Shown one piece after another: positions 33,973-43,541 of a stretch of 64,000 nucleotides of DNA (position 1 is the first letter of the stretch; the number at the start of each line of letters is the position of its first letter). Below the pieces are notes generated by a model. It was not told the DNA's origin, did no database searches, and saw nothing but the letters and a program-made list of their open reading frames with translations. Both the position numbers and the translations under genes were made by a program. Origin of the DNA: Bacteroides sp. 519 (GTDB lineage: Bacteria; Bacteroidota; Bacteroidia; Bacteroidales; Bacteroidaceae); the NCBI RefSeq assembly GCF_010500955.1, contig NZ_QVMJ01000012.1:1-64000 (forward strand), read 5' to 3'.

Positions 33973-34806
33973 ATGGAAAATAAAGAAATTAAAGAAATGG
34001 TAAAGCAAAAATACAGCGCACTTGCTTTACAAAATGATAACCAGTCGTCTTGTTGTGGCTCTGGATGCTGTTCCTCTGATAATGTGTATAACATTATGAA
34101 TGAGGATTACAGTCAGCTTGACGGCTATGAAGCAGATGCTGATTTAGGTCTGGGATGTGGACTTCCTACAGCTTTTGCCGGATTAAAAAAAGGCGATTTT
34201 GTTGTGGATTTAGGTTCCGGGGCAGGAAATGATTGTTTTGTAGCCCGCGCTGAAGTCGGAGAAACAGGGAAAATCATCGGTATTGATTTTACAGATGCTA
34301 TGATAGAAAAGGCAAGAAATAACGCACAAAAGAGAGGTTTTACAAATGTCACTTTCCGCAAAGGTGAAATAGAAGATATGCCTATTGGTGGTAATTCCGT
34401 TGACGTTGTAATAAGTAACTGCGTATTAAACCTATTACCAACCAAAGATAAAATCTTCCATGAAATTTTCAGGGTTTTAAAACCCGGTGGGCATTTCTGC
34501 ATCTCGGATGTGGTTTTAGAAGGTGAATTACCTGAATCCATCAAACAAGTAGCAGAATTATACGCCGGATGCATTGCAGGAGCAATTCCTAAAGAACAAT
34601 ATATGGTTAAGATTTTCAGTGCAGGTTTTTTACAGGTGAAAATACAAAGGGAAAAACCTATCGTTGTCCCTGATGATATCCTAAAAGAGCATCTTGATGA
34701 AAAATCATTCCATGAATACAAGGAGAATAATTCAAAGATATTCTCTATTACAGTAACAGGTGTAAAACCTGAAAGTGCTTGCGATTGTAGTTCCGGATGC
34801 TGTTAA
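33973..34806 (+). CDS. arsM: arsenite S-adenosylmethionine methyltransferase
   Basis: A 277-residue ArsM that would methylate As(III) with SAM, giving methylated and volatile arsenicals. The SAM site is VVDLGSGAGNDCF near residue 76. The arsenite-binding cysteines expected in ArsM are seen in LGLGCGLP (Cys62), VISNCVLNLLP (near 155) and LYAGCIAGAIP (near 206). Extra Cys pairs lie at the N-terminus (SSCCGSGCCSS) and the C-terminus (CDCSSGCC). The start is set at the ATG before ENKEIKEMV; the longer frame runs through the operator. Confidence 0.93.
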   Translation: MENKEIKEMVKQKYSALALQNDNQSSCCGSGCCSSDNVYNIMNEDYSQLDGYEADADLGLGCGLPTAFAGLKKGDFVVDLGSGAGNDCFVARAEVGETGKIIGIDFTDAMIEKARNNAQKRGFTNVTFRKGEIEDMPIGGNSVDVVISNCVLNLLPTKDKIFHEIFRVLKPGGHFCISDVVLEGELPESIKQVAELYAGCIAGAIPKEQYMVKIFSAGFLQVKIQREKPIVVPDDILKEHLDEKSFHEYKENNSKIFSITVTGVKPESACDCSSGCC

Positions 34807-34818
34807 TAATGTTTTGAT

Positions 34819-35253
34819 ATGAATGCACAAAAAGTTTTAATTCTTTGTACAGGCAATAGTTGCCGTAGCCAAATGGCACATGGCTTCCTGCAATCTTTCG
34901 ACCCTGCATTAAAAGTATTCTCTGCAGGGACAAATGCAAGCGGAAAGGTTAATCCCAAAGCCATAGAAGTAATGAAAGAAGCCGGAGTAGATATATCCAG
35001 CCATACTTCCGATAGTGTAGATAAGTATCTGAATGAAGAATGGGATTATGTCATTACGGTTTGTGGTGGGGCAAATGAAAACTGTCCTACTTTTTTCGGT
35101 AAAGTGAAAAACCGTTTGCACATAGGATTTGAAGATCCGTCAGAAGCAAAAGGGTCACCAGAATTTATCCATTCGGAATATATCCGGGTACGGGATGAAA
35201 TAAAAGAAGCATTTTATAAATTATACATAGAAAAAATAAAAGGCAATGAGTAA
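34819..35253 (+). CDS. arsC: arsenate reductase, thioredoxin-coupled
   Basis: A 144-residue low-molecular-weight phosphatase-fold ArsC reducing As(V) to As(III). The P-loop CTGNSCRS holds Cys10 and Cys15, and Cys82 and Cys89 ([10 protein letters not shown]) are spaced exactly as in the thioredoxin-dependent enzyme of Staphylococcus. Its product is exported by Acr3, whose gene overlaps the arsC end by eight bases. Confidence 0.95.
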   Translation: MNAQKVLILCTGNSCRSQMAHGFLQSFDPALKVFSAGTNASGKVNPKAIEVMKEAGVDISSHTSDSVDKYLNEEWDYVITVCGGANENCPTFFGKVKNRLHIGFEDPSEAKGSPEFIHSEYIRVRDEIKEAFYKLYIEKIKGNE

Positions 35254-36280
35254 GAAGAAAATGAGTTTTTTAGATAAGAATCTCACTCTTTGGATATTCC
35301 TGGCAATGGCTATCGGGGTTGGGCTGGGTTACTTTTTCCCATCTTTCAGCACTACAATAGATTCATTATCCAGTGGAACTACAAACATCCCTTTAGCCAT
35401 CGGTTTAATCTTAATGATGTATCCGCCATTGGCAAAAGTCGATTATAAACAATTACCGAAGGTTTTTAAGGACGTAAAAATATTATCAGTTTCGTTAATC
35501 CTGAATTGGATTATCGGGCCGATATTAATGTTTGTACTTGCCATCATCTTCTTACACGATTACCCTGAATACATGGTAGGTGTAATCCTTATCGGATTAG
35601 CGAGATGTATAGCAATGGTGCTTGTGTGGAATGACCTTGCGGAAGGAAATACGGAATACGGTGCAGGTTTAGTAGCCCTGAACAGTATCTTTCAGGTATT
35701 CTTTTACAGTTTCTATGCTTGGTTGTTTATTACGAAACTTCCTCCCCTTTTCGGGTTTGAAGGGGCTATCGTTGATATTTCCATCGGTACGATTGCCGAA
35801 ACGGTTGCTATATATTTAGGTATTCCTTTCTTAATGGGAATATTGAGCCGACTTATATTAGTGAAATTGAAAGGAGAACAATGGTATAAGGAAAAGTTTA
35901 TCCCGAAAATATCCCCGATAACCTTAATTGCACTGTTATTTACAATCGTTCTTATGTTCAGCCTGAAAGGTGAATTGATTGTACAAATACCAATGGATGT
36001 GGTTCGGATAGCCATACCGTTGCTTATCTACTTTGTCGTGATGTTCCTGCTTAGTTTCTTCGCAGGTAAGTTTATGGGGGCTTCTTATGATAAAAATGCT
36101 TCTATTGCTTTCACTGCAACCGGAAACAACTTTGAACTGGCTATCGCAGTGGCAATCGGCGTATTCGGATTACATAGCGGACAAGCCTTTGCCGGAGTAG
36201 TCGGGCCATTGGTCGAAGTCCCGGTATTAATCCTGTTAGTGAACTTGGCTTTTTGGCTTCGGAAGAAATATTATAAATAA
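35246..36280 (+). CDS. acr3: Acr3 arsenite efflux permease
   Basis: A 344-residue inner-membrane As(III) exporter with about ten membrane helices. The conserved cysteine in the fourth helix is present in [21 protein letters not shown]. The later [20 protein letters not shown] is the signature of the Acr3 family. It could work alone or energised by ArsA. Confidence 0.95.
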   Translation: MSKKKMSFLDKNLTLWIFLAMAIGVGLGYFFPSFSTTIDSLSSGTTNIPLAIGLILMMYPPLAKVDYKQLPKVFKDVKILSVSLILNWIIGPILMFVLAIIFLHDYPEYMVGVILIGLARCIAMVLVWNDLAEGNTEYGAGLVALNSIFQVFFYSFYAWLFITKLPPLFGFEGAIVDISIGTIAETVAIYLGIPFLMGILSRLILVKLKGEQWYKEKFIPKISPITLIALLFTIVLMFSLKGELIVQIPMDVVRIAIPLLIYFVVMFLLSFFAGKFMGASYDKNASIAFTATGNNFELAIAVAIGVFGLHSGQAFAGVVGPLVEVPVLILLVNLAFWLRKKYYK

Positions 36281-36310
36281 ACATAGTACAAACTAATAAA
36301 AACACATTGT

Positions 36311-36739
36311 ATGAAAAAAAGTATTTTAATCGGGCTTTTTGCCATATTGCTGGTAGCCTGTGGTGGTAATGCACAAAAAAACAACGGACAAGCCACTGAA
36401 ACGCAAGCTAAAGAGCAAGTAGCGGATGCTTCTGTGGTGAACGTTTACTATTTCCACGGTAAACAACGCTGTAAAACCTGTATTGCGGTAGGCGATGTAA
36501 CAGAGAAGACAATAAAAGAACTTTATGCAGACAATCCACACGTGAAATTCATTGAAGTAAAAACCGATGAAAAACAAAATGCTTCACTCGTAGAAAAATA
36601 TGAAGTAACATGGAATGCCCTTATTATTGCCAAAGGGGATAATTCCATAGATATTACCGACAAGGCATTTGCCAACGCTTTGAATACTCCCGAAAACCTC
36701 ACTGACCTGATCAAAACCGAAGTCAATAAAAGATTATGA
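36311..36739 (+). CDS. arsF: ArsF-like lipoprotein of nitroarsenical reduction
   Basis: A 142-residue lipoprotein (lipobox LLVACGG, Cys near residue 18) with a thioredoxin-like domain (residues 45-140). A CKTC redox motif lies near residue 57. It resembles the ArsF family, described as a subunit for reduction of nitroaromatic arsenicals such as roxarsone, working with ArsE and ArsG. It sits in the periplasm. Its stop overlaps the arsG start. Confidence 0.8.
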   Translation: MKKSILIGLFAILLVACGGNAQKNNGQATETQAKEQVADASVVNVYYFHGKQRCKTCIAVGDVTEKTIKELYADNPHVKFIEVKTDEKQNASLVEKYEVTWNALIIAKGDNSIDITDKAFANALNTPENLTDLIKTEVNKRL

Positions 36740-37437
36740 TGGAGTTTTTACAGAATCTTGTGGATGGCTCTAACTTTCCATTACTAACGGCGTTTCTTTT
36801 GGGCTTAATGACTGCAATCAGTCCTTGCCCATTGGCAACCAACATTACAGCTACCGCTTATCTTAGTAAAGATATAGGCGATAAGCGAAGAGTAATGTTT
36901 AATGGCGTATTCTATACACTCGGCAGAATGTTTACCTATACGGCACTTGGTTTGATTTTCTATTTTGGAGCAAGTCAGTTTCAGGTAGCTAAACTTTTGC
37001 AGAATGTTGGGGGAATGTGGCTTGGGATAGCATTAGTCATTATCGGGATATTCATGTTGGACATTATTAAAATAAAGGTTCCGGGAATGAATAAGCTAAC
37101 CTCAAAAATAGAAAACAAGAAAGGAAAGAAAACCTACCTCGACGCTTTCCTGCTCGGTTTGCTGTTTGCATTGGCTTTTTGCCCTTATAGCGGTGTATTG
37201 TACTTTGGTGGATTAATCCCGATGACTATTGCCAGCCCGTCAGGGTTATTACTTCCCCCTGTATTTGCCATAGCTACCGGGTTGCCTGTAATTATCATTG
37301 CATGGCTGTTGGCATACAGTGTTAGCAACGTAGGCAAATTCTACAATAAGATGAGTGTCTTCCAGAAATGGTTTAAATGGATTGTCGCTGCCGTTTTTAT
37401 AATAGTGGGTATTTACTACATAATTACAAGCATTTAA
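36736..37437 (+). CDS. arsG: ArsG-type aromatic arsenical efflux permease
   Basis: A 233-residue polytopic membrane protein of the DsbD/CcdA-like superfamily with six helices. Conserved cysteines occur in AISPCPLAT near residue 32 and LAFCPYSG near residue 155, as in this superfamily. ArsG members export trivalent aromatic arsenicals. Co-translated with arsF. A DsbD-like electron relay to ArsF is a second possibility. Confidence 0.82.
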   Translation: MMEFLQNLVDGSNFPLLTAFLLGLMTAISPCPLATNITATAYLSKDIGDKRRVMFNGVFYTLGRMFTYTALGLIFYFGASQFQVAKLLQNVGGMWLGIALVIIGIFMLDIIKIKVPGMNKLTSKIENKKGKKTYLDAFLLGLLFALAFCPYSGVLYFGGLIPMTIASPSGLLLPPVFAIATGLPVIIIAWLLAYSVSNVGKFYNKMSVFQKWFKWIVAAVFIIVGIYYIITSI

Positions 37438-37465
37438 TTAGAAATAACAATATAAGATAAATAAT

Positions 37466-37699
37466 ATGGAGATTATTGTATTAGGTACAGGTTGTGCCAA
37501 ATGTAAAACAACCTATGAATCTGTCCGGAAAGTGTTGGCAGATAATAACATTGCTGCCGATTTGAAGAAGGAAGAAAATATACTTGAAATTATGAAGTAT
37601 AACATTATGTCTTTACCTGCGGTTGTTGTTGATGGAGAAGTAAAGTTGAAAGGGTATGTTCCGAGTGAAGAAGAAATAAAGAAATCCCTGAATCTATAA
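37466..37699 (+). CDS. arsE: small thioredoxin-like redox protein (ArsE-like)
   Basis: A 77-residue thioredoxin-fold protein with a GCAKCKTT redox motif (Cys10, Cys13) and the cis-proline segment MSLPAVVVDGEVKLKG near residues 50-65. It belongs to the small redox-active disulfide proteins found with arsF and arsG. It has no signal peptide, so it is cytoplasmic and may pass electrons to ArsG. Confidence 0.75.
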   Translation: MEIIVLGTGCAKCKTTYESVRKVLADNNIAADLKKEENILEIMKYNIMSLPAVVVDGEVKLKGYVPSEEEIKKSLNL

Positions 37700-37710
37700 A
37701 ACATCACATT

Positions 37711-37932
37711 ATGAGCAGCACATGGTATCCGATTATTGATTCGGAAAAATGTACAGGATGTTCCGCTTGCTTTGAAAAATGCAAGAAAGGAGTTTATGCG
37801 ATAGAAAATGAGAAACCAGTAGTTGTATATCCTGATGGATGTGTAACTGGTTGTCATGGTTGCGAACCTCTTTGCCCTACTGCTGCAATCAGTTACTTTG
37901 GTGATGCAGCAACAATGGATTACTGTAATTGA
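37711..37932 (+). CDS. 2[4Fe-4S] ferredoxin
   Basis: A 73-residue bacterial-type ferredoxin. The clusters are CTGCSACFEKC and CVTGCHGCEPLC, eight ligands in all; the second is slightly unusual in spacing. It is likely an electron donor for the reductive arsenic steps encoded next to it, which is unusual to find inside an ars operon and suits an anaerobe (inference). Confidence 0.87.
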   Translation: MSSTWYPIIDSEKCTGCSACFEKCKKGVYAIENEKPVVVYPDGCVTGCHGCEPLCPTAAISYFGDAATMDYCN

Positions 37933-37998
37933 TAGAATTGTACGCATTGAATAGATGCTGTTTTGAATCAGATAGCGTCTATTTTTTTAACCAAATAG

Positions 37999-38014
37999 TT
38001 CGCTACATTACGAA
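37999..38014 (+). promoter_or_regulatory. ArsR-type operator before arsD
   Basis: TTCGCTACATTACGAA keeps the TTCG-N8-CGAA frame with a less symmetric centre. It lies 41 bases before the arsD start in the longest gap of the operon, and may control a secondary arsD-arsA transcript. No good -7 box is seen in it. Confidence 0.55.
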
Positions 38015-38054
38015 CATTGAATAAATAGAATTAATAACAAATAAAATATTAAAA

Positions 38055-38384
38055 ATGAAAACAATTAAAATTTATGACCCTGCATTATGCTGTCCTACCG
38101 GATTGTGCGGAGTGAATATCGACCCTGAGTTGATGCGTATAGCAGTTGTGGTTGAAACATTGAAACAAAAAGGAATTATAGTTGAACGTTTTAACTTGCG
38201 AGACCATCCTCAGGTATATGTAACCACGAAGGTTGTCAATGATTGCCTTATGGCAGAAGGAGCAGACGTATTTCCTCTAATCACAGTTGATGGTGAAATT
38301 GCTATAAAAAAGGCGTATCCATCAAATAAGCAGATTGCAGAATGGCTCGATATTTCAGAAGATGAACTAACAATAAAAAAATAA
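38055..38384 (+). CDS. arsD: arsenic metallochaperone ArsD
   Basis: A 109-residue As(III) chaperone that would deliver arsenite to ArsA. The three cysteines needed, Cys12, Cys13 and Cys18, are at exactly the positions of the E. coli protein (ALCCPTGLCG). ArsD can also act as a weak repressor. arsA starts five bases after it. Confidence 0.95.
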   Translation: MKTIKIYDPALCCPTGLCGVNIDPELMRIAVVVETLKQKGIIVERFNLRDHPQVYVTTKVVNDCLMAEGADVFPLITVDGEIAIKKAYPSNKQIAEWLDISEDELTIKK

Positions 38385-38389
38385 CCCAC

Positions 38390-40108
38390 ATGAAAAAGTA
38401 TAATCCTTCAAACGAAAAACTTACCCAGTATATATTTTTCACGGGTAAAGGCGGTGTAGGCAAAACATCTATCGCCTGTGCTACAGCTGTAAGTCTTGCA
38501 GATAGTGGAAAAAAAGTATTGTTGTTGAGTACCGACCCGGCATCCAATTTACAGGATGTATTTGATATGCCGTTAGACAATAAAGGTACTCCCATTAAAG
38601 ATGTACCCCGCTTGACTGTTGTAAACCTTGACCCCGAACAAGCGGCTGCCGAATACAGGGAATCGGTTATCGCTCCATATCGGGGTAAATTACCTGAAAG
38701 TGTAATTGCTAATATGGAAGAACAACTATCCGGTTCATGCACAGTAGAGGTCGCAGCGTTCAATGAATTTTCTGATTTTATCACTGACGAAGATAAGAGC
38801 AAAAACTATGATTATATCATTTTTGATACAGCCCCAACAGGTCATACACTCCGTATGTTGCAACTTCCTTCTGCGTGGGATACTTTTATTGACGAAAATA
38901 CGACCGGAGCTTCGTGCTTAGGACAATTATCAGGTTTGGAAGACCGCAAAGATGTATATAAACATGCGGTAAAAAATCTAACCGATAAGTCTAAAACAAC
39001 GCTCTTCCTTGTCAGCCGACCGGAAGACAGCCCGTTGAAAGAGGTCGAACGTTCATCCAATGAGTTGTCGGATATAGGTATCGAAACACAGCATTTAATC
39101 ATAAATGGCGTATTAGAAAACTACGATGCAGACGATAGTATTTCCAAACAGATTTATGAACACCAGCAAAATGCGCTGAATAACCGTTCGGCAGCCTTGC
39201 TAAAACTGAACACCTATATTGTTCCGCTTCGTTCTTATAACATGACAGGCATTGATAATATCCGTAATATGTTGAATGCGGATGTAGCCATAAAGAACGA
39301 AAGTCCGGATATTGAGAAACGTAGTTTCAATACGATTGACAGCGTTATTGAAGACCTCTACAAAACAGGTAAACGGGTGATTTTCACGATGGGTAAAGGC
39401 GGTGTAGGCAAAACTACCATTGCCGGGAATATTGCTCGTGGTTTGGCTAAAAAAGGAGTGAAAGTGCATCTGACTACAACTGACCCTGCAAACCATTTGG
39501 CTTATATCGAAACGAAAATAGACGGCATCACAGTAAGCCATATAGATGAAAAAGCGGTGCTTGCTGCCTATCAGAAAAATGTGCTTGACAAAGCAAGGGA
39601 AACAATGGGTGATGCTGATTTAAGTTATATCGAAGAAGACCTGCGTTCCCCATGCACACAGGAAATTGCCGTTTTCAATTCCTTTGCCGAAATAGTTGCC
39701 AAAGCGGATAATGAAGTGGTTGTGATAGATACTGCACCAACCGGACACACGTTGCTGCTGCTGGATTCAACCCAAAGTTATCATAAGGAAGTAGAACGGA
39801 CACAGGGAAATATCACCCCTGCGGTTCAAAACCTATTACCTCGCTTGCGAAGCGAAAAGGAAACGGAAGTGGTTATCGTAACCCTGCCGGAAACAACACC
39901 TGTGTTTGAAGCACAAAGACTGCAACAGGACTTACAACGTGCCAGAATTAAGAATAAATGGTGGGTGGTTAATTCCAGTCTTTTGCTGACTTCAACCAAT
40001 AGTCCATTCCTTAAAGCTAAAGCATTAAGTGAAGTGCAATGGATTAATAAAGTGAAGGAGATTTCAGACGGGAACTTTGCCGTTATTGAATGGAAGGAAA
40101 AAGTGTAA
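38390..40108 (+). CDS. arsA: ArsA arsenite-activated ATPase
   Basis: A 572-residue ATPase made of two homologous halves. Each has a P-loop GKGGVGKT (near residues 19 and 335) and the switch motif DTAPTGHT (about residues 147 and 462). It would receive arsenite from ArsD and drive export. The usual partner is ArsB, but ArsA genes also occur with Acr3, as here. It ends the arsenic operon before a terminator. Confidence 0.95.
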   Translation: MKKYNPSNEKLTQYIFFTGKGGVGKTSIACATAVSLADSGKKVLLLSTDPASNLQDVFDMPLDNKGTPIKDVPRLTVVNLDPEQAAAEYRESVIAPYRGKLPESVIANMEEQLSGSCTVEVAAFNEFSDFITDEDKSKNYDYIIFDTAPTGHTLRMLQLPSAWDTFIDENTTGASCLGQLSGLEDRKDVYKHAVKNLTDKSKTTLFLVSRPEDSPLKEVERSSNELSDIGIETQHLIINGVLENYDADDSISKQIYEHQQNALNNRSAALLKLNTYIVPLRSYNMTGIDNIRNMLNADVAIKNESPDIEKRSFNTIDSVIEDLYKTGKRVIFTMGKGGVGKTTIAGNIARGLAKKGVKVHLTTTDPANHLAYIETKIDGITVSHIDEKAVLAAYQKNVLDKARETMGDADLSYIEEDLRSPCTQEIAVFNSFAEIVAKADNEVVVIDTAPTGHTLLLLDSTQSYHKEVERTQGNITPAVQNLLPRLRSEKETEVVIVTLPETTPVFEAQRLQQDLQRARIKNKWWVVNSSLLLTSTNSPFLKAKALSEVQWINKVKEISDGNFAVIEWKEKV

Positions 40109-40116
40109 TTTAGAAC

Positions 40117-40166
40117 GATCTGCAAATTATTCTGAAGAAAATAAACGAATAATTTGCAGATCTTTT
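40117..40166 (+). terminator. terminator after arsA, stem shared with 44352-44397
   Basis: A 15-base perfect stem GATCTGCAAATTATT / AATAATTTGCAGATC with a 16-base loop, followed by TTTT. The same stem closes the next module at 44352-44397. The remaining 255 bases up to the DUF302 gene are AT-rich; I see no gene in them. Confidence 0.75.
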
Positions 40167-40421
40167 AAAAATCTTCGATTTTCATCAATCTTTTTTATTT
40201 TAAATTAATGATGATGTACATCCATTTTTAAAGAAAATCAGACTTTTAGCATATTTAGCTGTTAAAAATTGACTATCAAAATCTTTATAAAATTATGTAA
40301 GGTGCTTGTATCTTCATGCAATGTAAATAGTAAAAATAAAGCGGATAATAAACGTATTATGCAACCTTTTTGGCAAGAAAATTGTTTAAATAATAACATA
40401 GAGTAATATAAAAAAAGAATC

Positions 40422-40841
40422 ATGAAATCAACAGAACAACCTGAGAGCGCAATGTTTTTAGAAAACGTAAGCCGTTACAGTTATGACGAAACCTTCGATA
40501 AACTATCCGAAAAAATCCAGTCTCTCGGAAACTGGAAAATACAGCATATTCATGATATGCAGGAAACGCTTCGCAAAAATGGGAAAGAAGTGCTACCGAT
40601 AAAAGTCATAGAATTGTGCAACCCCAAATATTCCGGCAGAATATTGGAGCATGATATGGAACGTCTTTATTCATCATTACTTCCATGTCGCATATCTATA
40701 TATCAGACTTCTGATGGTATAACCCGTATTTCGCGCATGAATTCGGTTGCTATGGCAGCACAAATCGGCGGACTGGTAGAGGAAGTAATGAGCGAAGCCT
40801 TTGCTGAAATTGAAAAAGCAATAGCCGAAATAGAATCGTAA
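40422..40841 (+). CDS. DUF302 domain protein
   Basis: A 139-residue protein of the DUF302 family; SRYSYDETFDKLSEKIQSLGNWKIQHIHDMQETLRKNG and the later CNPKYSGRILE are the conserved parts. Such proteins often accompany metal and sulfur redox genes; the function is unknown. It lacks a signal peptide. It stands alone between the ars operon and the second metal module. Confidence 0.78.
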   Translation: MKSTEQPESAMFLENVSRYSYDETFDKLSEKIQSLGNWKIQHIHDMQETLRKNGKEVLPIKVIELCNPKYSGRILEHDMERLYSSLLPCRISIYQTSDGITRISRMNSVAMAAQIGGLVEEVMSEAFAEIEKAIAEIES

Positions 40842-40878
40842 ATTAAACAGTAGATAATCTGTGAAAATAGTACGAAAC

Positions 40879-40914
40879 TTGCAACTAAGTTGCAAAACAT
40901 AATCGCTATCTTTG
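40879..40914 (+). promoter_or_regulatory. promoter with Fur/Zur-like palindrome for the second metal module
   Basis: TTGCAACTAAGTTGCAA (40879-40895) is a perfect 8-1-8 palindrome of the type bound by Fur-family regulators such as Zur (resemblance, not proof). The -7 box TATCTTTG follows at 40907-40914, and the ATG of the next gene starts four bases later, so the mRNA is probably leaderless. Confidence 0.65.
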
Positions 40915-40918
40915 CAGC

Positions 40919-41242
40919 ATGAAATATTTGTCCCTCATATTATCCATATATGTATTACTGTTATCAGTAATGCCATGTTGTTTTGAGGATAAATGTTTAG
41001 CTATATATACAGATACCGTTGAAACGAGCAATGACATAGGCAATAGTTGTGACGACTGTTCCGATGATAGTTGTTGTTCCCCTTTTCTACATTGTAATAC
41101 CTGTTCCGGATTTCCGGAAGCCCGTTTTTATAATCCAATAATAATAATTTTAGGCTCTATACCTGATTATAAATCAGATTATATAGTAAAAAACGCTCTC
41201 TCTGATTATAAATCTTCAATCTGGCAACCGCCAAAAGCATAA
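40919..41242 (+). CDS. small Cys-rich exported protein (DUF6660-like)
   Basis: A 107-residue protein with an N-terminal hydrophobic signal (MKYLSLILSIYVLLLSVMP) and ten or so cysteines in the middle (CCFEDKC, CDDCSDDSCCSPF, CNTCSG). The C-terminal SSIWQPPK is shared in form with the protein at 10274-10675. Likely a periplasmic metal binder or sensor (inference), upstream of a TonB receptor and a CDF exporter. Confidence 0.75.
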   Translation: MKYLSLILSIYVLLLSVMPCCFEDKCLAIYTDTVETSNDIGNSCDDCSDDSCCSPFLHCNTCSGFPEARFYNPIIIILGSIPDYKSDYIVKNALSDYKSSIWQPPKA

Positions 41243-41362
41243 ACTAATTTTTATTATACAGGTCGTTGTGAATATGCCCTGCAATTTTTACGATAATACA
41301 TTCTTTGTAATATCGTAATCCTCATATCATTTATAGTTGAAGATTTAAAAACAAGAAATAAA

Positions 41363-43540
41363 ATGAAAACAAAAATTATACTGATGCTATTCTTAGTATT
41401 CAGCATTTCCAATATTTTCGCTCAAAATACACTTAACGTTAAACTAATAGACTGTGATAACAAAGAGCCTTTAATCGGTGCTAATATTATACTTCAAAAT
41501 ACTACGAACGGAACATCTTCTGATGCTGAAGGATTAGCGGTACTCTCCAATATTCCAGACGGTAAACAGAGGTTTGAAATTACTTATGTAGGATATGAAA
41601 AGACCATAAAAGAATTTACATTCCCGTTGGCTTCGGATGAACCTATCGTTATCAGGGTTGAGCCTGATGAAGAAACATTGCAGGAAGTAGTTGTTTCTTC
41701 AACAAGGGGGACACGTACTTTTAAAGATATTCCTACCCGTATTGAATTTATAAATGCCGAAGAGTTAGGCGAAAAAGGAGTGATGAAACCCGGAGATATA
41801 CGTATGCTTCTGAATGAAAGCACGGGTATTATGACACAACAAACATCAGCCATATCGGGTAATTCATCTATTCGCATTCAAGGTTTGGACGGTAGATATA
41901 CACAGATACTAAAAGACGGTTTTCCCGTATTTTCAGGTGCAGCAAGCGGATTAGGTTTATTACAGACACCACCGCTCGATTTAAAGCAGGTTGAAATAAT
42001 AAAAGGTTCTTCTTCTACTTTATACGGTGGCGGTGCTATTGCGGGACTGGTAAACCTTATATCGAAAACGCCTGAAAAGGAAAGGGATTTCTCAATCCAC
42101 CTGAATGGGACAACAGGTAAAGGGCTTGATGTAAACAGCTTTTTCGGTCAGAAATTCAACAAGGTAGGTACTACCGTTTTTGCATCGTATAACCGTAACT
42201 GGGCTTATGATCCGTCAGATGTTGGCTTTACGGCAATACCAAAGTTCGACAGGTTTGTATTTAATCCTAAGCTATTCTTGTACCTGTCTGAAAACACAGA
42301 TTTTAATTTCGGTATAAACTCCATGATTGAAAACCGTCTGGGTGGTGATATGGAGTATGTAAAAGATAAGGGAAACGAAGAACATTCCTATTTTGAAAGA
42401 AACAAGACACAAAGGCATTCAAGCCAACTTACATTTGAACATCGTTTCGACAAACAAAACAGATTAAATGTAAAGAACAGCATTACTTATTTCAGCCGTA
42501 AGATTGAGATTCCCGATTTCAAATTTGACGGCGACCAGTTATCGTCTTTTTCAGAAGTATCTTATATACATACAAAAGAAAAAACGGAATGGGTAGCGGG
42601 TGCGAATGTGTGGACGGATAAGTTTACCGAAGAAAAACTGACCGATTTTCCTTTACGTGATTACAATATGACTACCGTAGGCGTATTTGTACAGAACAAT
42701 ACGAAAATAACGGACTGGATGAATCTTGAAAGCGGATTGCGTACCGATTATATTAACGATTACGGTTTTGCAGTTCTACCCCGTATATCTTCTCATTTCA
42801 AGATAACGGAGAAATTTTCATCCCGTGTAGGTGGTGGGTTCGGATATAAAGCACCTACCATTTTTTCGGAAGATAGCGAACGCATCCAGTTTCAGAATGT
42901 CTTGCCGATAGATGACAACAGGAACAAACTGGAAAGGAGTTATGGGGCAAATGTGGATTTTACTTATAAAACGGGTTTGTTCGGCGACCAAGTATTTTTA
43001 AGTATAAACCAGTTATTCTTTTATACTTACCTGAAAAATCCGCTTGAACTGCAAGCTGCTGAAAATAATCGTTGGCAGTTTAATAACATTAACGGTCACG
43101 TGGATAGTAAAGGGGCTGAAACCAATATGAAAATTAAGTATAAGGATTTCGGTTTATTTCTCGGATATACCTATACGGATGCTGATGTAAAGGAAGACGG
43201 CAGAAGCTACCAAAAAACCTTAACCCCGAAACATAAAATCAATTCTGTTTTAATGTATGAGGTGGAAGATAAATGGAAAATCGGATTGGAAGCTTATTAT
43301 ACCGGAAAACAAAATTTGAATGACGGTAAAACAGGTAAGGATTACCTTGTCTTCGGATTAATGATGCAACGAATTTGGGAAAAGTTCTCAATATATGCTA
43401 ACTTTGAGAACTTTACCGACAGACGGCAGACAAGGTTTGATACCATTCATACGGGTTCGATGACTAATCCTGAATTTCGGGACATTTATGCACCGTTGGA
43501 CGGTTTCATCCTGAATACCGGGATTATAATTAAATTGTAA
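41363..43540 (+). CDS. TonB-dependent receptor of a metal module
   Basis: A 725-residue outer-membrane receptor with a signal peptide (MKTKIILMLFLVFSISNIFAQ), a carboxypeptidase-regulatory-like domain (residues 23-105), a plug domain (about 110-235, with VVVSSTRGTRTFKDIPTRIEF and the RIQGLDGRYTQILKDGFPVF segment) and a 22-strand barrel ending FILNTGIIIKL. No SusD partner is near, so it is not a glycan system. The partner CDF gene suggests transport of a metal or metal complex. Confidence 0.9.
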   Translation: MKTKIILMLFLVFSISNIFAQNTLNVKLIDCDNKEPLIGANIILQNTTNGTSSDAEGLAVLSNIPDGKQRFEITYVGYEKTIKEFTFPLASDEPIVIRVEPDEETLQEVVVSSTRGTRTFKDIPTRIEFINAEELGEKGVMKPGDIRMLLNESTGIMTQQTSAISGNSSIRIQGLDGRYTQILKDGFPVFSGAASGLGLLQTPPLDLKQVEIIKGSSSTLYGGGAIAGLVNLISKTPEKERDFSIHLNGTTGKGLDVNSFFGQKFNKVGTTVFASYNRNWAYDPSDVGFTAIPKFDRFVFNPKLFLYLSENTDFNFGINSMIENRLGGDMEYVKDKGNEEHSYFERNKTQRHSSQLTFEHRFDKQNRLNVKNSITYFSRKIEIPDFKFDGDQLSSFSEVSYIHTKEKTEWVAGANVWTDKFTEEKLTDFPLRDYNMTTVGVFVQNNTKITDWMNLESGLRTDYINDYGFAVLPRISSHFKITEKFSSRVGGGFGYKAPTIFSEDSERIQFQNVLPIDDNRNKLERSYGANVDFTYKTGLFGDQVFLSINQLFFYTYLKNPLELQAAENNRWQFNNINGHVDSKGAETNMKIKYKDFGLFLGYTYTDADVKEDGRSYQKTLTPKHKINSVLMYEVEDKWKIGLEAYYTGKQNLNDGKTGKDYLVFGLMMQRIWEKFSIYANFENFTDRRQTRFDTIHTGSMTNPEFRDIYAPLDGFILNTGIIIKL

Positions 43541-43541
43541 A

